From: Alviniconcha marisindica | Lineage: Eukaryota; Mollusca; Gastropoda; Provannidae | Reading direction: 5' to 3' | Assembly (NCBI GenBank): GCA_018857735.1 | Contig: JABMCL010000049.1 | Location: 248,001 to 312,000 of the forward strand | Length of the DNA stretch: 64,000 nt | In this document: positions 31,306-45,102 of the stretch, in pieces | Layout: the number at the start of each line of letters is the position of its first letter | How positions within the stretch are numbered: the first letter of the stretch is position 1 | Made by a program: the position numbers and the translations under genes | Notes under the pieces: generated by a model | What the model saw: only the letters and a program-made list of their open reading frames with translations | Databases searched by the model: none | Told to the model about the DNA's origin: nothing

Positions 31306-32650
31306 CCAAGAAGAAAACTAGGCCATAGCACAACAGAGCAGTTCTACGTAAAAGAGTCCAGGTAACAGTCACCTTTATAACATTACACTTTTAAACAAAT
31401 GAACACACTTTTGTCAGGGAGTTGAAAACAAAATGGACCAACAGTTTAATTATTTTGCACTCTACCATCTTTTAACAATATTTGTATCAAAAATGCATGT
31501 TCAAAGTAAACAATCATCCATAGTGGCACATCGGGAAACTTACTATGGCCATCACCACAAGAAATCCTAAGTCACTGGATTTTTAACATACCTAAATGAA
31601 AAACAAACAAATACAATTATAATTAGATAGAAGCACCAGACAATTTCAGCCTGCACTGCATTTCTGCCACATTATTTTTAACTTAGAAATCTATTTGTAT
31701 CCTTGACAATTTAGCAGAACTGGATGTGGAAAACATTGTCATGTGACAGAGTTAGTCTAACAGCTGCCTATTACGTTGTTCTAAAGGCAACCAAAGCACA
31801 CTGCTCTCATGCTTCTTGGTGCTTTTTTCACACGCTTTCTCTCCTGTTTTGCGTTCTTTCCCACTTTTCAGTTTGACATCACCAAAGTGTCTTTCACATC
31901 ACAGATAGAACACCAGCAGCTCATGAAAAAACTACATTACCATTTTCATTTTTGTCACCATTAAACTTTTCTTTTTATACTGCAGTGTTCATCTCTGGGG
32001 AGCGGACTTTTGACGATGTATTGCAGCGTTTTAGAAAAGGACTATTTATGGTTCACTGTAAGTGATCATTTTTGGGTCCAATTAGCTGGCAGATGAAACA
32101 AATAATGCTACAGGAAAAAGGACCACACAAAACTGATTTCACACAAAAAATAGGAAGTTTGTTGTTGTTGCTGGAACTGAGATGGCTAGTTCCTTTAAAC
32201 CATTAAAGGTCCCAATGAGCTGTAGGCAGAGGAAATATAACAGACTCTCTACAATGGAGAAATATCAAAAAAAGTGAACTGATGAATGTAGGCAGACAAA
32301 ATATAATACACTCTCTACAACGGAGAAATATCAAAAACACTAACTGATGAAATGACACATGGGCAATGTTTTCACCAGTCAACTGGTGAGCTTTCCAGCA
32401 GTTTTTCTCTTCTTTCTGTCAGAGTGGCTCATACCGGAATGTACCCATTTCACTCATGCAAAAAATTTCTTTGCTTTTTTTAATTTATGTTTTTCAAAAG
32501 GTCGCATCAACTGAATTATTTACCATTTCCTGACATCAGATACTTACAATTTCAGTGAGTATAATTGACGAAAGGAGCACAAACACAATCAAAATAATGT
32601 GCAAAGGAGCTGATGGCTTCTTTCAACAATACTGTTCTTTCACTTTTCTC
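31306..32650. other. Sequence beyond the MED16 3' end, no gene seen
   Basis: No domain was recognised. On the minus strand ATTAAA hexamers lie at 32485-32480 and near 31450. Either could serve as a polyadenylation signal for MED16, but nothing else supports a choice. A tandem pair (CAGACAAAATATAATACACT CTCTACAA) of about 70 bp lies near 32225-32340. Confidence 0.35.
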
Positions 32651-32654
32651 CTCT

Positions 32655-33830
32655 CATCTAACTGTTCAAAACTCTACACTTGATGCTAATCCTCAGCTAA
32701 CTGTTCAAAACTCTACACTTGATGCTAATCCTCAGCTAACTGTTCAAAACTCTACACTTGACGCTAATCCTCAGCTAACTGTTCAAAACTCTACACTTGA
32801 CGCTAATCCTCAGCTAACTGTTCAAAACTCTACACTTGATGCTAATCCTCAGCTAACTGTTCAAAACTCTACACTTGATGCTAAAGCTCAGCTAACTGTT
32901 CAAAACTCTACACCTGATGCTAATCCTCAGCTAACTGTTCAAAACTCTACACCTGACGCTAATCCTCAGCTAACTGTTCAAAACTCTACACTTTACGCTA
33001 ATCCTCAGCTAACTGTTCAAAACTCTACACTTGACGCTAATCCTCAGCTAACTGTTCAAACTCTACACTTGACGCTAATCCTCAGCTAACTGTTCAAAAC
33101 TCTACACTTGACGCTAATCCTCAGCTAACTGTTCAAAACTCTACACTTGACGCTAATCCTCAGCTAACTGTTCAAAACTCTACACTTGACGCTAATCCTC
33201 AGCTAACTGTTCAAAACTCTACACTTGATGCTAATCCTCAGCTAACTGTTCAAAACTCTACACTTGACTGCTAAAGCTCAGCTAACTGTTCAAAACTCTA
33301 CACCTGATGCTAATCCTCAGCTAACTGTTCAAAACTCTACACTTGATGCTAATCCTCAGCTAACTGTTCAAAACTCTACACTTGACGCTAATCCTCAGCT
33401 AACTGTTCAAAACTCTACACTTGACGCTAATCCTCAGCTAACTGTTCAAAACTCTACACTTGACGCTAATCCTCAGCTAACTGTTCAAAACTCTACACTT
33501 GACGCTAATCCTCAGCTAACTGTTCAAACTCTACACTTGACGCTAATCCTCAGCTAACTGTTCAAAACTCTACACTTGACGCTAATCCTCAGCTAACTGT
33601 TCAAAACTCTACACTTGACGCTAATCCTCAGCTAACTGTTCAAAACTCTACACTTGACGCTAATCCTCAGCTAACTGTTCAAAACTCTACACTTGACGCT
33701 AAAGCTCAGCTAACTGTTCAAAACTCTAAAGTTGATGCTAATCCTCAGCTAACTGTTCAAAACTCTACACTTGACGCTAAAGCTCAGCTAACTGTTCAAA
33801 ACTCTACACTTGATGCTAATCCTCAGTTCT
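32655..33830. repeat. 39-bp minisatellite, about 30 copies, in the MED16 3' UTR
   Basis: Units of CTAACTGTTCAAAACTCTAC plus ACTTGACGCTAATCCTCAG. The main variants are GACG/GATG at a CpG and AATCCTCAG/AAAGCTCAG. A larger block recurs with the same variants (32880-33080 versus 33270-33550), indicating segmental duplication inside the array. The terminal unit contains the MED16 stop codon. Confidence 0.96.
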
Positions 33831-34247
33831 AAGTTTCCAGTGGCCTCCACACAAGCAGCCAACCACAAAACGTTTCTCCCATGATCTCAGCAGCACGGAC
33901 GTTGTAGTGCTGTGCAGCAGAGAACAAGCACTGCAACGAATGCACTCACGGAGGGGACGACTGGGAACGACACCCAACTGAATGTGGCGTACAATGTCAT
34001 GCTTCTGTCTTGTATCTGGCGCAACTTCAGACGGATAGACGAGGTAACTTTTGCGCACTGCATACAAAAATTCTGGCTCTGTGCCGAAGGTGAATCTGAG
34101 GGCAGGAGGCTGCATGAAAATGGCAAAGCTGCAGGAATCATGTCCGTAGCTGTAGTGAAAGTCTGGGACAAGAACTTTGGAAGGGAGGCTGGCACACTCA
34201 TCCACCAGGCCTTCCTCTAACTCCATGTTTGCTCCATCCTTACGCAT
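33816..34247 (-). CDS. MED16: MED16 last coding exon with stop codon
   Basis: Acceptor TTCTGTGCAG precedes MRKDGANMELEEGLVDECAS, then LPSKVL, corresponding to the human LVDEC..LPSQLL segment. It continues to the cysteine-rich C-terminus (CIRCSACS, SWEKRFVVGC) and stops at TAG (33818-33816). The last six residues and the stop fall in or next to the terminal unit of the 39-bp array. It enters in phase 0. Confidence 0.92.
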   Translation of the reverse strand: MRKDGANMELEEGLVDECASLPSKVLVPDFHYSYGHDSCSFAIFMQPPALRFTFGTEPEFLYAVRKSYLVYPSEVAPDTRQKHDIVRHIQLGVVPSRPLRECIRCSACSLLHSTTTSVLLRSWEKRFVVGCLCGGHWKLRTED

Positions 34248-34698
34248 CTGCACAGAATTACCAGAGCATCATTCATGCTGGGGTTTCTTGGTCAGGCATG
34301 TTGCTATTCAGACATTTGGTATTTGGACATTTACTCCATATTTTATAGTCTGTCTGTTTGCATTTCTGCTGATTACTTATGTAATCATTGATTACTGTGG
34401 TTCTTTAAAGATCAGGATTTTTTTTTCTTTCTTTTTTTCTTCTCCGTGATAACTGAAAGCTCAACAGCACTGGTGGGATAGATTAGTTAACTGATTTTTA
34501 ATGCCCAGTCAACCATGATGGTTCTACTAGGACAAAGCGCCAGTGGGGATGGCTGATCAATGCTCACTCCATCAAACTGTAGCCAGACAGCAGCTAGGGA
34601 GCACCTGCTTGCTTTGTACACCAGCCTGACTTACACTGACATTACACTGAATGTCACTCATCACACTAGCATCACAATATTACACCACTGTGTGTCTT

Positions 34699-34783
<85 letters not shown>

Positions 34784-37700
34784 GTAATGTAAAAGAGTAT
34801 TTATAAAATGCTTACACCGAATGTGAACCCAAAGCATATAACACAAAAGCAATAGGGTCAACAAAACATATACAGAACCAAGAACACAATGAAATTCAAC
34901 TAATTACATCTACAAATTCTCTGCTGTGTGTTGGAAAAAATGAGAAAGCTGTTAAATGAAGCTTTGTAGCGTGTTTGTTTATACAATTATAAGGTTTCAT
35001 TCTGCTCTTGGTTCTGTATATATTTTTGCTGACCATATTGTTTTTGTATTGTGCGCTTTGGGCTAACTTTACATTACTTTATGCTAACATTATACTGACA
35101 TTACAGTGGAATTCAAGCAGCCACTATGCTTCTTTTAATACCAATCCACACAGTCATGTCAAGTAAGACTTTACCTGTCCCAGTTTAGACAGAAGCTTGA
35201 ATATGTGCGACAGGCAGTCATGACAGGTTGTGGTGGAGAAAGTGGGCAGACAAGCAGGATTGACATTTCCCCACAGGCGCACGACAGCCAGCATATCTCT
35301 CAGCATGGACAGCACACCAACATCACGAAGCAGAGCAGCTCCAGGCATGTTGTTTCCATTTTGCACCAGAGGCACCGTGCTGAGAAGGTGAAGGACAAAG
35401 TCGGCCACCCACTGGATGAAGGGCTGGAGAACGTGCAGGGAGGCTGGCAACAAGAAACTGCACATAGGCTTACTGGCTCAACCCTTGGCACCTGAAAGGT
35501 TTCTAACCAAATCGATTTTCTTCTTTTTGTCTGCACTTAGAATGTGTCACAGCATGCTGCAATAAGCACACAGCATTTTCCTTTGCTTGAACACCCTCCA
35601 TCTCTCGGATCAGGCATTCAAGATTCAAGATTACCGTATTATCTCATAAGAGAAACCAAAACGTGGCTGAACACTAACCGCATCACAGTACACAGTAACA
35701 CATATCTTATATTTTAAAACTCAAAGACAAAGTCAAAAAACAGTTATCGAAAATACAAAATTTACATAATAAACAAACTAGTAATTTATGTAATTTACAC
35801 ATACACACACATGCACACACACTCACAACCTGCTCTGACGTTAGAACAGATTTATCTGTTCAGAAATGCTATTGACTGCAGAACAAAACTTTGAATCTGA
35901 ATACTTCCTACCCACATCTCTTCCAACTCTTCCATCTACGCACCTGAACCCTCTGCATAACTTCCTCCATCTCTTTGTGCTACTGTAGACAACTGAACAC
36001 TCTGTTATAGAAATGACAGCGATTATTATTATAACTTCTTCCACCTCTTTGTGCGACTGTAGACAACTGAACACTCTGTTATAGAAATGACAGCGATTAT
36101 TATTATAACTTCCTCCACCTCTTTGTGCGACTGTAGACAACTGAACACTCTGTTATAGAAATGACAGCGATTATTGTTATAACTTCCTCCATCTCTTTGT
36201 GCGACTGTAGACAACTGAACACTCTGTTATAGAAATGACAGCGATTATTATTATAACTTCCTCCATCTCTTTGTGCGACTGTAGACAACTGAACACCCTG
36301 TTATAGAAATGACACTTGACAGCGATTATTGTTATAACTTCCTCCATCTCTTTGTGCTACTGTAGACAACTGAACACTCTGTTATAGAAATGACAGCGAT
36401 TATTATTATAACTTCCTCCACCTCTTTGTGCTATTGTAGACAACTGAACACTCTGTTATAGAAATGACAGCGATTATTATTATAACTTCTTCCACCTCTT
36501 TGTGCTATTGTAGACAACTGAACACTGTCATAGAAATGACACTTGACAGCGATTATTGTTATAACTTCCTCCATCTCTTTGTGCTATTGTAGACAACTGA
36601 ACACTCTGTTATAGAAATGACGGCGATTATTCTTATAACTTCCTCCATCTCTTTGTGCTATTGTAGACAACTGAACACTCTGTTATAGAAATGACGGCGA
36701 TTATTGTTATAACTTCCTCAATCTCTTTGTGCTATTGTAGACAACTGAATGCTCTGCCTAGCAAGTACTCCCTCCATCTCTTTGATCTAGGCAACTGAAC
36801 ACTGCCTAGCTAGTACTCCATCTCTTTGATCTAGGCAACTGAACACTGCCTAGCTAGTACTCCCTCCATCTCTTTGATCTAGGCAACTGAACATTGCCTA
36901 GCTAGTACTCCCTCCATCTCTTTGATCTAGGCAACTGAACACTGCCTAGCTAGTACTCCCTCCATCCCTTTGATCTAGGCAACTGAACACTGCCTAGCTA
37001 GTACTCCCTCCATCCCTTTGATCTAGGCAACTGAACACTGCCTAGCTAGTACTCCCTCCATCTCTTTGATCTAGGCAACTGAACACTGCCTAGCTAGTAC
37101 TCCTTCCATCCCTTTGATCTAGGCAACTGAACACTGCCTAACTAGTACTCCCTCCATCTCTTTGATCTAGGCAACTGAACACTGCCTAGCTAGTACTCCC
37201 TCCATCTCTTTGATCTAGGCAACTGAACACTGCCTAACTAGTACTCCCTCCATCTCTTTGATCTAGGCAACTGAACACTGCCTAACTAGTACTCCTTCCA
37301 TCTCTTTGATCTAGGCAACTGAACACTGCCTAACTAGTACTCCTTCCATCCCTTTGATCTAGGCAACTGAACAATCTGCCTAACTAGTACTCCCTCCATC
37401 TCTTTGATCTAGGCAACTGAACACTGCCTAACTAGTACTCCTTCCATCTCTTTGATCTAGGCAACTGAACACTGCCTAACTAGTACTCCTTCCATCCCTT
37501 TGATCTAGGCAACTGAACAATCTGCCTAACTAGTACTCCCTCCATCCCTTTGATCTAGGCAACTGAACACTGCCTAACTAGTACTCCTTCCATCCCTTTG
37601 ATCTAGGCAACTGAACACTGCCTAACTAGTACTCCTTCCATCCCTTTGATCTAGGCAACTGAACACTGCCTAACTAGTACTCCTTCCATCCCTTTGATCT

Positions 37701-40700
37701 AGGCAACTGAACAATCTGCCTAGCTAACAGCTGAGCTATACTTCAGCACAGGACAGTGAACCTCTGATGAAAGACCACCAAATGAGAGACTGCTCCTCTA
37801 GTAAGACTTCTATTTTTAACCTCATACTTGTCATTTTCAAGTGGATGAACTCCTGACCAAGGACCAACCCTCTTTAATACCAATTTTACTTCATGTTTCA
37901 GGTCATCTACTGTCCCACAAACTTACAACAGCAAGTCTTCAGAGAAAGGCTCTACTGTCCCACAAACTTACAACAGCAAGACTTCAGAGAAAGGCTCTAC
38001 TGTTCCACAAACTTACAACAGCAAGACTTCAGAGAAAGGCTCTACTGTTCCACAAACTTACAACAGCAAGACTTCAGAGAAAGGCTCTACTGTCCCACAA
38101 ACTTACAACAGCAAGACTTCAGAGAAAGGCTCTACTGTCCCACAAACTTACAACAGCAAGACTTCAGAGAAAGGCTCTACTGTCCCACAAACTTACAACA
38201 GCAAGACTTCAGAGAAAGGCTCTACTGTCCCACAAACTTACAACAGCAAGACTTCAGAGAAAGGCTCTACTGTCCCACAAACTTACAACAGCAAGACTTC
38301 AGAGAAAGGCTCTACTGTCCCACAAACTTACAACAGCAAGACTTCAGAGAAAGGCTCTACTGTTCCACAAACTTACAACAGCAAGACTTCAGAGAAAGGC
38401 TCTACTGTCCCACAAACTTACAACAGCAAGACTTCAGAGAACGCCCACAAATTTACAACAGCAAGACTTCAGAGAAAGGCTCTACTGTCCCACAAACTTA
38501 CAACAGCAAGACTTCAGAGAAAGGCTCTACTGTCCCACAAACTTACAACAGCAAGACTTCAGAGAAAGGCTCTACCGTCCCACAAACTTACAACAGTAAG
38601 ACAGTGTAGACATAGTCTGTCACATTGCACAGCAAAATACCCCCCCACACCACCCCTCCTGTTGAGTGCCCAGAAACTGCAAATCACTGTTATGGTCAGT
38701 ACGCTATATATATATATACAAGCCCACTAGGTCTGGTTATTAGTATATTAGTAACTGTACATCCAGTACATCCTCCAAACTCTGCACAGCTGTCCACCAA
38801 CACTGTTAGCACCCTCCAAAAGCTCTTGGTACTAATAAGACTGCAGAAGCAACATAGCATCCAAGCACACACTTAAATAACAATAAAAGAGGATTTCTAG
38901 AGCGCCCATCTACCACACAAGGTGGGAGCACAGGGCGCTTTACAATACCCCCCCCCCCCCCCAACGTCGGATGAGGGGATAGGCAGGGCTGTCCATTTTT
39001 TTAGAAATAATTATTAAACAGGAGCGTCTTGAGGGCGGCTTTAAAAGAGGAGGCAGAATCAGAGTGGCGGAGTGTTTGAGGCAAATTGTTCCAGACAGAT
39101 AGGCCAGCATAAAAAAAAGATCTTTCATCAAATGTTTTTGTGTTTACATGGGGGGTGACAAAGGTTCATGTGTCAGATGCAGATCGTAACTGTCTTGCTG
39201 GAGTATAAGGTTGAAGGAGATCGGACAGATACTCAGGGGCTGTTCCAGAGATGGCATTGAAGCAGATAGTTGAAATTTTGTACTGAATGTGATGTGTTAC
39301 TGGTAGCCAATGCAGAGTTTCAAAAATAGGATGGATGTGGTCAGATTTCTTCGCTTTACACACAAGCCTTGCTGCTGCATTCTGAACTTAATGAAGTTTG
39401 TTTAGTAAGTAGTGAGGGCAACCTGAAAGTAAAGAGTTACAGTAGTCTAAACGAGAGAGGACAAGAGAGCATACAAGGGTTTGGGTTGCTTGAGTGGTGA
39501 GAAGGTGTCATATGGAACTTATATGCCTGATTTGTATGTATGCGGCTTTACACACAAGGCACATCTTCCCCAGGTAGAAAAAGAGTTCCATCTCGATTCA
39601 AACAATTTTCATTTTGTTTCTGCTGGCGAAAACAACATGGGCGGTTATAAAAGAAACATCTGATATAACTGGAGTTTTTCTTACAAACTTACTGCCATTT
39701 GAGCACCAACCAAAAACTCCATTAGCTGACAGTTTTCAGAGACCTATGGCATAATCAACTATGGCAGTGGGCGGAGGAAGGATATAATCAATTATGGCAG
39801 TGGGCGGAGGAAGGATATAATCATTTATGGCAGTGGGCGGAGGAAGGATATAATCAACTATGGCAGTGGGCGGAGGAAGGATATAATCAACTATGGCAGT
39901 GGGCGGAGGAAGGATATAATTAACTATGGCAGTGGGCGGAGGAAGGATATAATCAACTATGGCAGTGGGCGGAGGAAGGATATAATCAACTATGACAGTG
40001 GGCGGAGGAAGGATATAATCATTTATGGCAGTGGGCGGAGGAAGGATATAATCAACTATGGCAGTGGGCGGAGGAAGGATATAATCAACTATGGCAGTGG
40101 GCGGAGGAAGGATATAATCAACTATGGCAGTGGGCGGAGGAAAGATATAATCAACTATGGCAGTGGGCGGAGGAAGGATATAATCAATTATGGCAGTGGG
40201 CAGAGGAAGGATGCTGTAACCCAGTGCTTGGAGTTTGTCTGCGTGAACTTGAGCACATGCCATGAAAGCAGTGACCCTGTGTGTGAACTTGAGCACACGC
40301 CATGAAAGCAGTGACCCTGTGTGTGAACTTGAGCACATGCCATGAAAGCAGTGACCCTGTGTGTGAACTTGAGCACATGCCATGAAAGCAGTGACCCTGT
40401 GTGTGAACTTGAGCACCCTGTGTGTGAACTTGAGCACACGCCATGAAAGCAGTGACCCTGTGTGTGAACTTGAGCACATGCCATGAAAGCAGCGACCCTG
40501 TGTGTGAACTTGAGCACCTGTGTGTGAACTTGAGCACACGCCATGAAAGCAGTGACCCTGTGTGTGAACATGAGCACCCTGTGTGTGAACTTGAGCACAT
40601 GCCATGAAAGCAGTAACCGTGAAAGCAGTGACCCTTCATGTGAACTTGAGCACACACCATGAAAGTAGTGACCCTGCGTGTGAACTCAACCATTATTTGT

Positions 40701-43700
40701 CCTGGTGCCACATGCCCAGCTCAATTCTCCACACTCGGCTACTAGATCAGCAAAACAAATGTCACACTGCTTATCCTGAGCAGCCATGCATACAGCATCT
40801 ACCTCCAATACTGATCACAGCCGAGACCAGTCTTACCATTCATCTGTCAGTGATTTAGCGCATTTGTATGGAACAAATATTACTGCTGATGCTTACCCTG
40901 TCCACCCTTTTCTCTCTTCATGTTTTCCACGATAAATTCATCGGGGTCAAGACTCTTTATCAGTTGATCAAGGTCAGTCTCTGAGGACATGCTGCAGAGT
41001 GCTGTCAGTTTCTCCATAGGGCTCTAAAACAGAAAAGTTGAAAATATTATCAACAAAGGCTTTTGGTTTGACTATCTAGGTCAGTCTCTTGTGATGTTGC
41101 AGAGAACTGTCAGTTTCTGGACTCTAAAAGAACCAAATAAAACAAAAAGGTTTGTTACCTTCAATCACAAAATACTCCCCTTTTGTGTGTCTAGAGAGTG
41201 TAAGTCACTGCTATAGTATACTATATATTACCTGTCCACTTTGCTTGCACTAGGTCTGTTTATTAGTAACAGTGCATCATCATACACACTTTGGTTACAA
41301 AGATGACACTGGTACAGAAAATATGGGATTGGCTGTCAAAAGTTTTGACTCATGGACTGATTGGAAAATTGGCAAGCTACACACAGAGTGTAGCTGTTAG
41401 AACACACACATACACACGCACACACAAATAAATACACAGATAAAACACTCAAGAGATAGACAGACAACAAAAGTGCACCTGAGACAGACAGATAACAAAA
41501 GTGCACCTGAGATAACAAAAGTGCACCTGAGATAGACAGATAACAAAAGTGCACCTACAAAAGGAAAGAACTCAATTTAGTTGTACAGAGAGTAATGCAT
41601 TCCTTCTGGTGAACTAGATCTAGTAATATTGTGTGCTTTCTAGGGGATAAACTATGACTTTTAAAGGAACTCTTCTTTGAGGAATAAACTTCTCATGAGC
41701 TTACAGGAGGTTAAATGAATATGATCTGCTTTAGACATTTTGTAACTGAACATGCCATTGATTTTATAACAATTTTAGAAGAGGACTTCCCGAAAAGGTT
41801 AGGAAAATGAAATTATTTGTCACACACCGTCAAGATTTGAAGAAAAAAATCATTGACAAAAATAATTAATTCGAGACATGTACACAAAACTGAGAAGTAC
41901 CAGTATTCTATCAATGATGTAATACTAAAATGTGGGAAAGAGCTCACGAAAACAGTGTTGGTGACGGTGTCTGGGGAAGTAAGTAAGTTGGTGTTTTACG
42001 CCCAGTCAACCCCAACTTACTTACTTACTTACTTCCCCAGACACCGTCACCAACACTGTTTTCGTGAGCTCTTTCCCACATTTTAGTATTACATCACTGT
42101 TGGGGTTACTTACTTACTTACTTCCCCAGACACCGTCACCAACACTGTTTTCGTGAGCTCTTTCCCACATTTTAGTATTACATCACTGACAGAATACCGG
42201 TACTTCTCAGTTTTGTGTACATGTCAAGAATTAATTATTTTTGTCAATGATTTTTTTTCTTCAAATCTTGACGGTGTGTGACAAACAATTTCATTTTCCT
42301 AACGTTTTCATGAGGAATAGCATAAAATACACAGAAATAAACTGATACTCTTTGAAATGGCCAAGATGAACAATGAAATGTTGTCCTAATAAACAGCATC
42401 CTTTTGAACCTTTCATGTGTTTGGACCAATGAAATGATAGCAAAATCATTTTGACATCATTACAATATTAACAATTTGACATAAAGATCATAGAAAGGAG
42501 AAGGAAACAATGGCTCTAAAAGTAGTTACTGATGGTAAGAATGACAAAACTGAAAAGAATGACTAGGAATATGTACACAAGAGAACACGGGATGGGACAT
42601 TTGTTTTGTTTTGTGTGCTGCCTTCTTTGGTATTAACAGATAATACATGCATTCTTTCATGTGCTGTTATGTGGAGCAAATAGCCCTTTGAACAAAAGCA
42701 ATGAAGCACTGAGAATGAAACAGTGGTGGTTGTATTTTCATAGTTCTTTTCCTTTTTTCAAGTCATGCAATCAAAGCAGAGATAGATTTGGAGTTACTAC
42801 CATTTATCTTCGGAGGACCAACATAAAATGAACACTTAGCTCAATTGGCAAGAGACCAACAACGCAGATACAGGTCGTGGCTGGTAAACCTGAGTGACCA
42901 GGTGGAGAGGTGGAGAGAGCTGTGCACAGGGTTAGATGTCCCAGACAGGAAACATGCAAAGCTGTTACTGGACACGTAAAAGGAAAGGTTCCTGATACTT
43001 CTTTTTTCATTGATTATAGGAGTAGTCTACCAGAAGTATATGTTTAAAAAGTCTACCTGATACTTCTTTTTTCATTGATAGGAGTAGTCTACCAGAAGTA
43101 TACATTTAAATAGTCTACCTGATACTTCTTTTTTCTCTGATAGGAGTAGTCTACCGAAAGCATACGTTTAAATAGTCTACCTGATACTTCTTTTTTCTCT
43201 GATAGGAGTAGTCTACCGAAAGCATACGTTTAAATAGTCTACCTGATACTTCTTTTTTCATTGATTATAGGAGTAGTCTACCAGAAGTATACGTTTAAAA
43301 AGTATACCTGATACTTCTTTTTTCACTGATAGGAGCAGCCTACCGGAAGTATACGTTTAAATATGTCCCTGATACTTCTTTTTTTGATTGATAGTAGTCC
43401 ACCAGAAATATACATTTAAACAGTCTTGAGGGCTATTTTCAGCATGTGGGTGTCAGAAGAAGAGTGTAGTGTATGAGACGGAGTGTAGACATGCAGCAGT
43501 TCAGAGAGGTAAGCAGGACCAGAACCACTTATAGCACTGAAACACATACAAGCAACTTTATACTTAATACGTTCTGAAATGCGAAGCCAGTGCAGTTTTT
43601 TCCAGGAGAGGTGTTGAGTGGTGGTGATGGGGTGCCAAGAGAACAAGTCCTGCAGCAAAGTTCTGAATTTTCTGTAGAGGTTGGATGATAGAATTAGGTG

Positions 43701-44362
43701 CACCCATGAGGAGACAGTTGCAGTAGTCAAGCCGTGAGAGGATATAGGAAGTAACAAGAGTCTTGGCTGCATCTTCAGCGAGAAACCTGCGGATCGAACT
43801 AATGCGTTTAAGCTCGAAATAAGCAGTTTGGCAGATTTTTATGACGTGCTTCTTCATGGACAGTTCTAAGTCAAGAATGAATCCAAGGTTCCTGGCAGAA
43901 TGTTTAAATAGTCTACCTGATACTTCTTTTTTCATTGATAGGAGCAGTCTACCGAAAGTATATGTTTAAGTAGTCTACTACTACCTGTTTGCGTTACTTG
44001 TTTCTGGTGTGCCACTGGCCAGTAGATTTTTTCTTTTTATTATTATTATTATTAGAAAATTGTCTCAAATATTTCCTGTAGTCCATCGCCAAGCATTATT
44101 AGCCTGCAAAGATTGTCCGTATGGTCTCCAAGATAACTGCAGTGTCCCACAGAGACCTGGCTCTTTTCTGTGAACAGCAGATCTTATGGAAAGCCCGCTC
44201 TGTTTTAACGAAGAAGGACCATACTTTAAACCAGGAATTTACTACTCTCCCATCAGGTCATTGTCTTAGATGCCCCATTTGTAAGACAAACAGATTTAAG
44301 AACTCTTTTATACCAGTCGCAGTACACCTTTTAAACAATAATGAAGTGTTTATGTATACATG

Positions 44363-44399
<37 letters not shown>

Positions 44400-45046
44400 A
44401 CTGTGCCACGGTGTGTGTGACTGTGCCACGGTGTGTGTGTGACTGTGCCACGGTGTGTGCATGTGCGCGCGCGTGTGTGTGTGTGTGTGTGACTGTGCCA
44501 CGGTGTGTGTGTGTGTGAGGTTCCCAGTGAAAGGAATAATGGAGAAAACGCTGCTTAGCAGTGGCCTTGACTTGCAGTGAAATTACTATTTTGAAAATAA
44601 TAACAATAATAATACAAACTTGCTGCCAAAGCGCTCAAACTGAATTTTGAAATTCTCTGTAAAGAGAGATAACAAAAGCATGCCTACAAAGGGAAAGAAC
44701 TAGATCTAGCTGCACCACAGATTAACGCAATCTTTTTAATGAACTAGATCTAATAAATTTTGCCTTTTCTCAATTTTTTCCTTCAATTTTAAACACCTAG
44801 TCAACCCTGACAGTTATTTCAAGGTGAAACACATTTTGTAAGAACACATTACAAAAGTGACCATCACACTGGGAAAATGAAGAAAAATTGAAGCTACCAC
44901 ATTGTGCATGTGTAAAAGCAAGTTCAACCACCGCCTTTCTCAAGACTATATCTATCAGACAGGTAATTTCTGACCTTTTATTTTTACTTGTAAGCCTTGG
45001 GGCATACTGGATACATCTCTGGGCACACTATGGACTTAGCTGGGGC

Positions 45047-45102
<56 letters not shown>

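Larger units (their letters stand above)
41655..44105 (+). repeat. Dispersed repeat copy B, interrupted by an inverted repeat, an array and a LINE piece
   Basis: Collinear with copy A (17975-19235) but about twice as long. It contains an inverted-repeat insertion (41792-42110), a 61-bp tandem array (43010-43415 and 43905-43965) and a LINE fragment (43425-43905). The tRNA-like stretch TTAGCTCAATTGGCAAGAG lies at about 42837-42855. Confidence 0.75.

Noticed and set aside
32613..33089. Plus-strand frame with 13-residue repeats
   Set aside because: Antisense to the MED16 3' UTR array. The 39-bp unit keeps the frame open, with no sign of a gene.
37841..38599. Plus-strand frame of 252 codons with 15-residue repeats
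   Set aside because: Open only because the 45-bp unit is a multiple of three. Two other frames are equally open, and there is no homology.
39736..40605. Minus-strand 289-codon frame (ILPPPTAIVDY and SSHTG repeats)
   Set aside because: Two unrelated minisatellites (33 and 40 bp) read through by chance in a MED16 intron.
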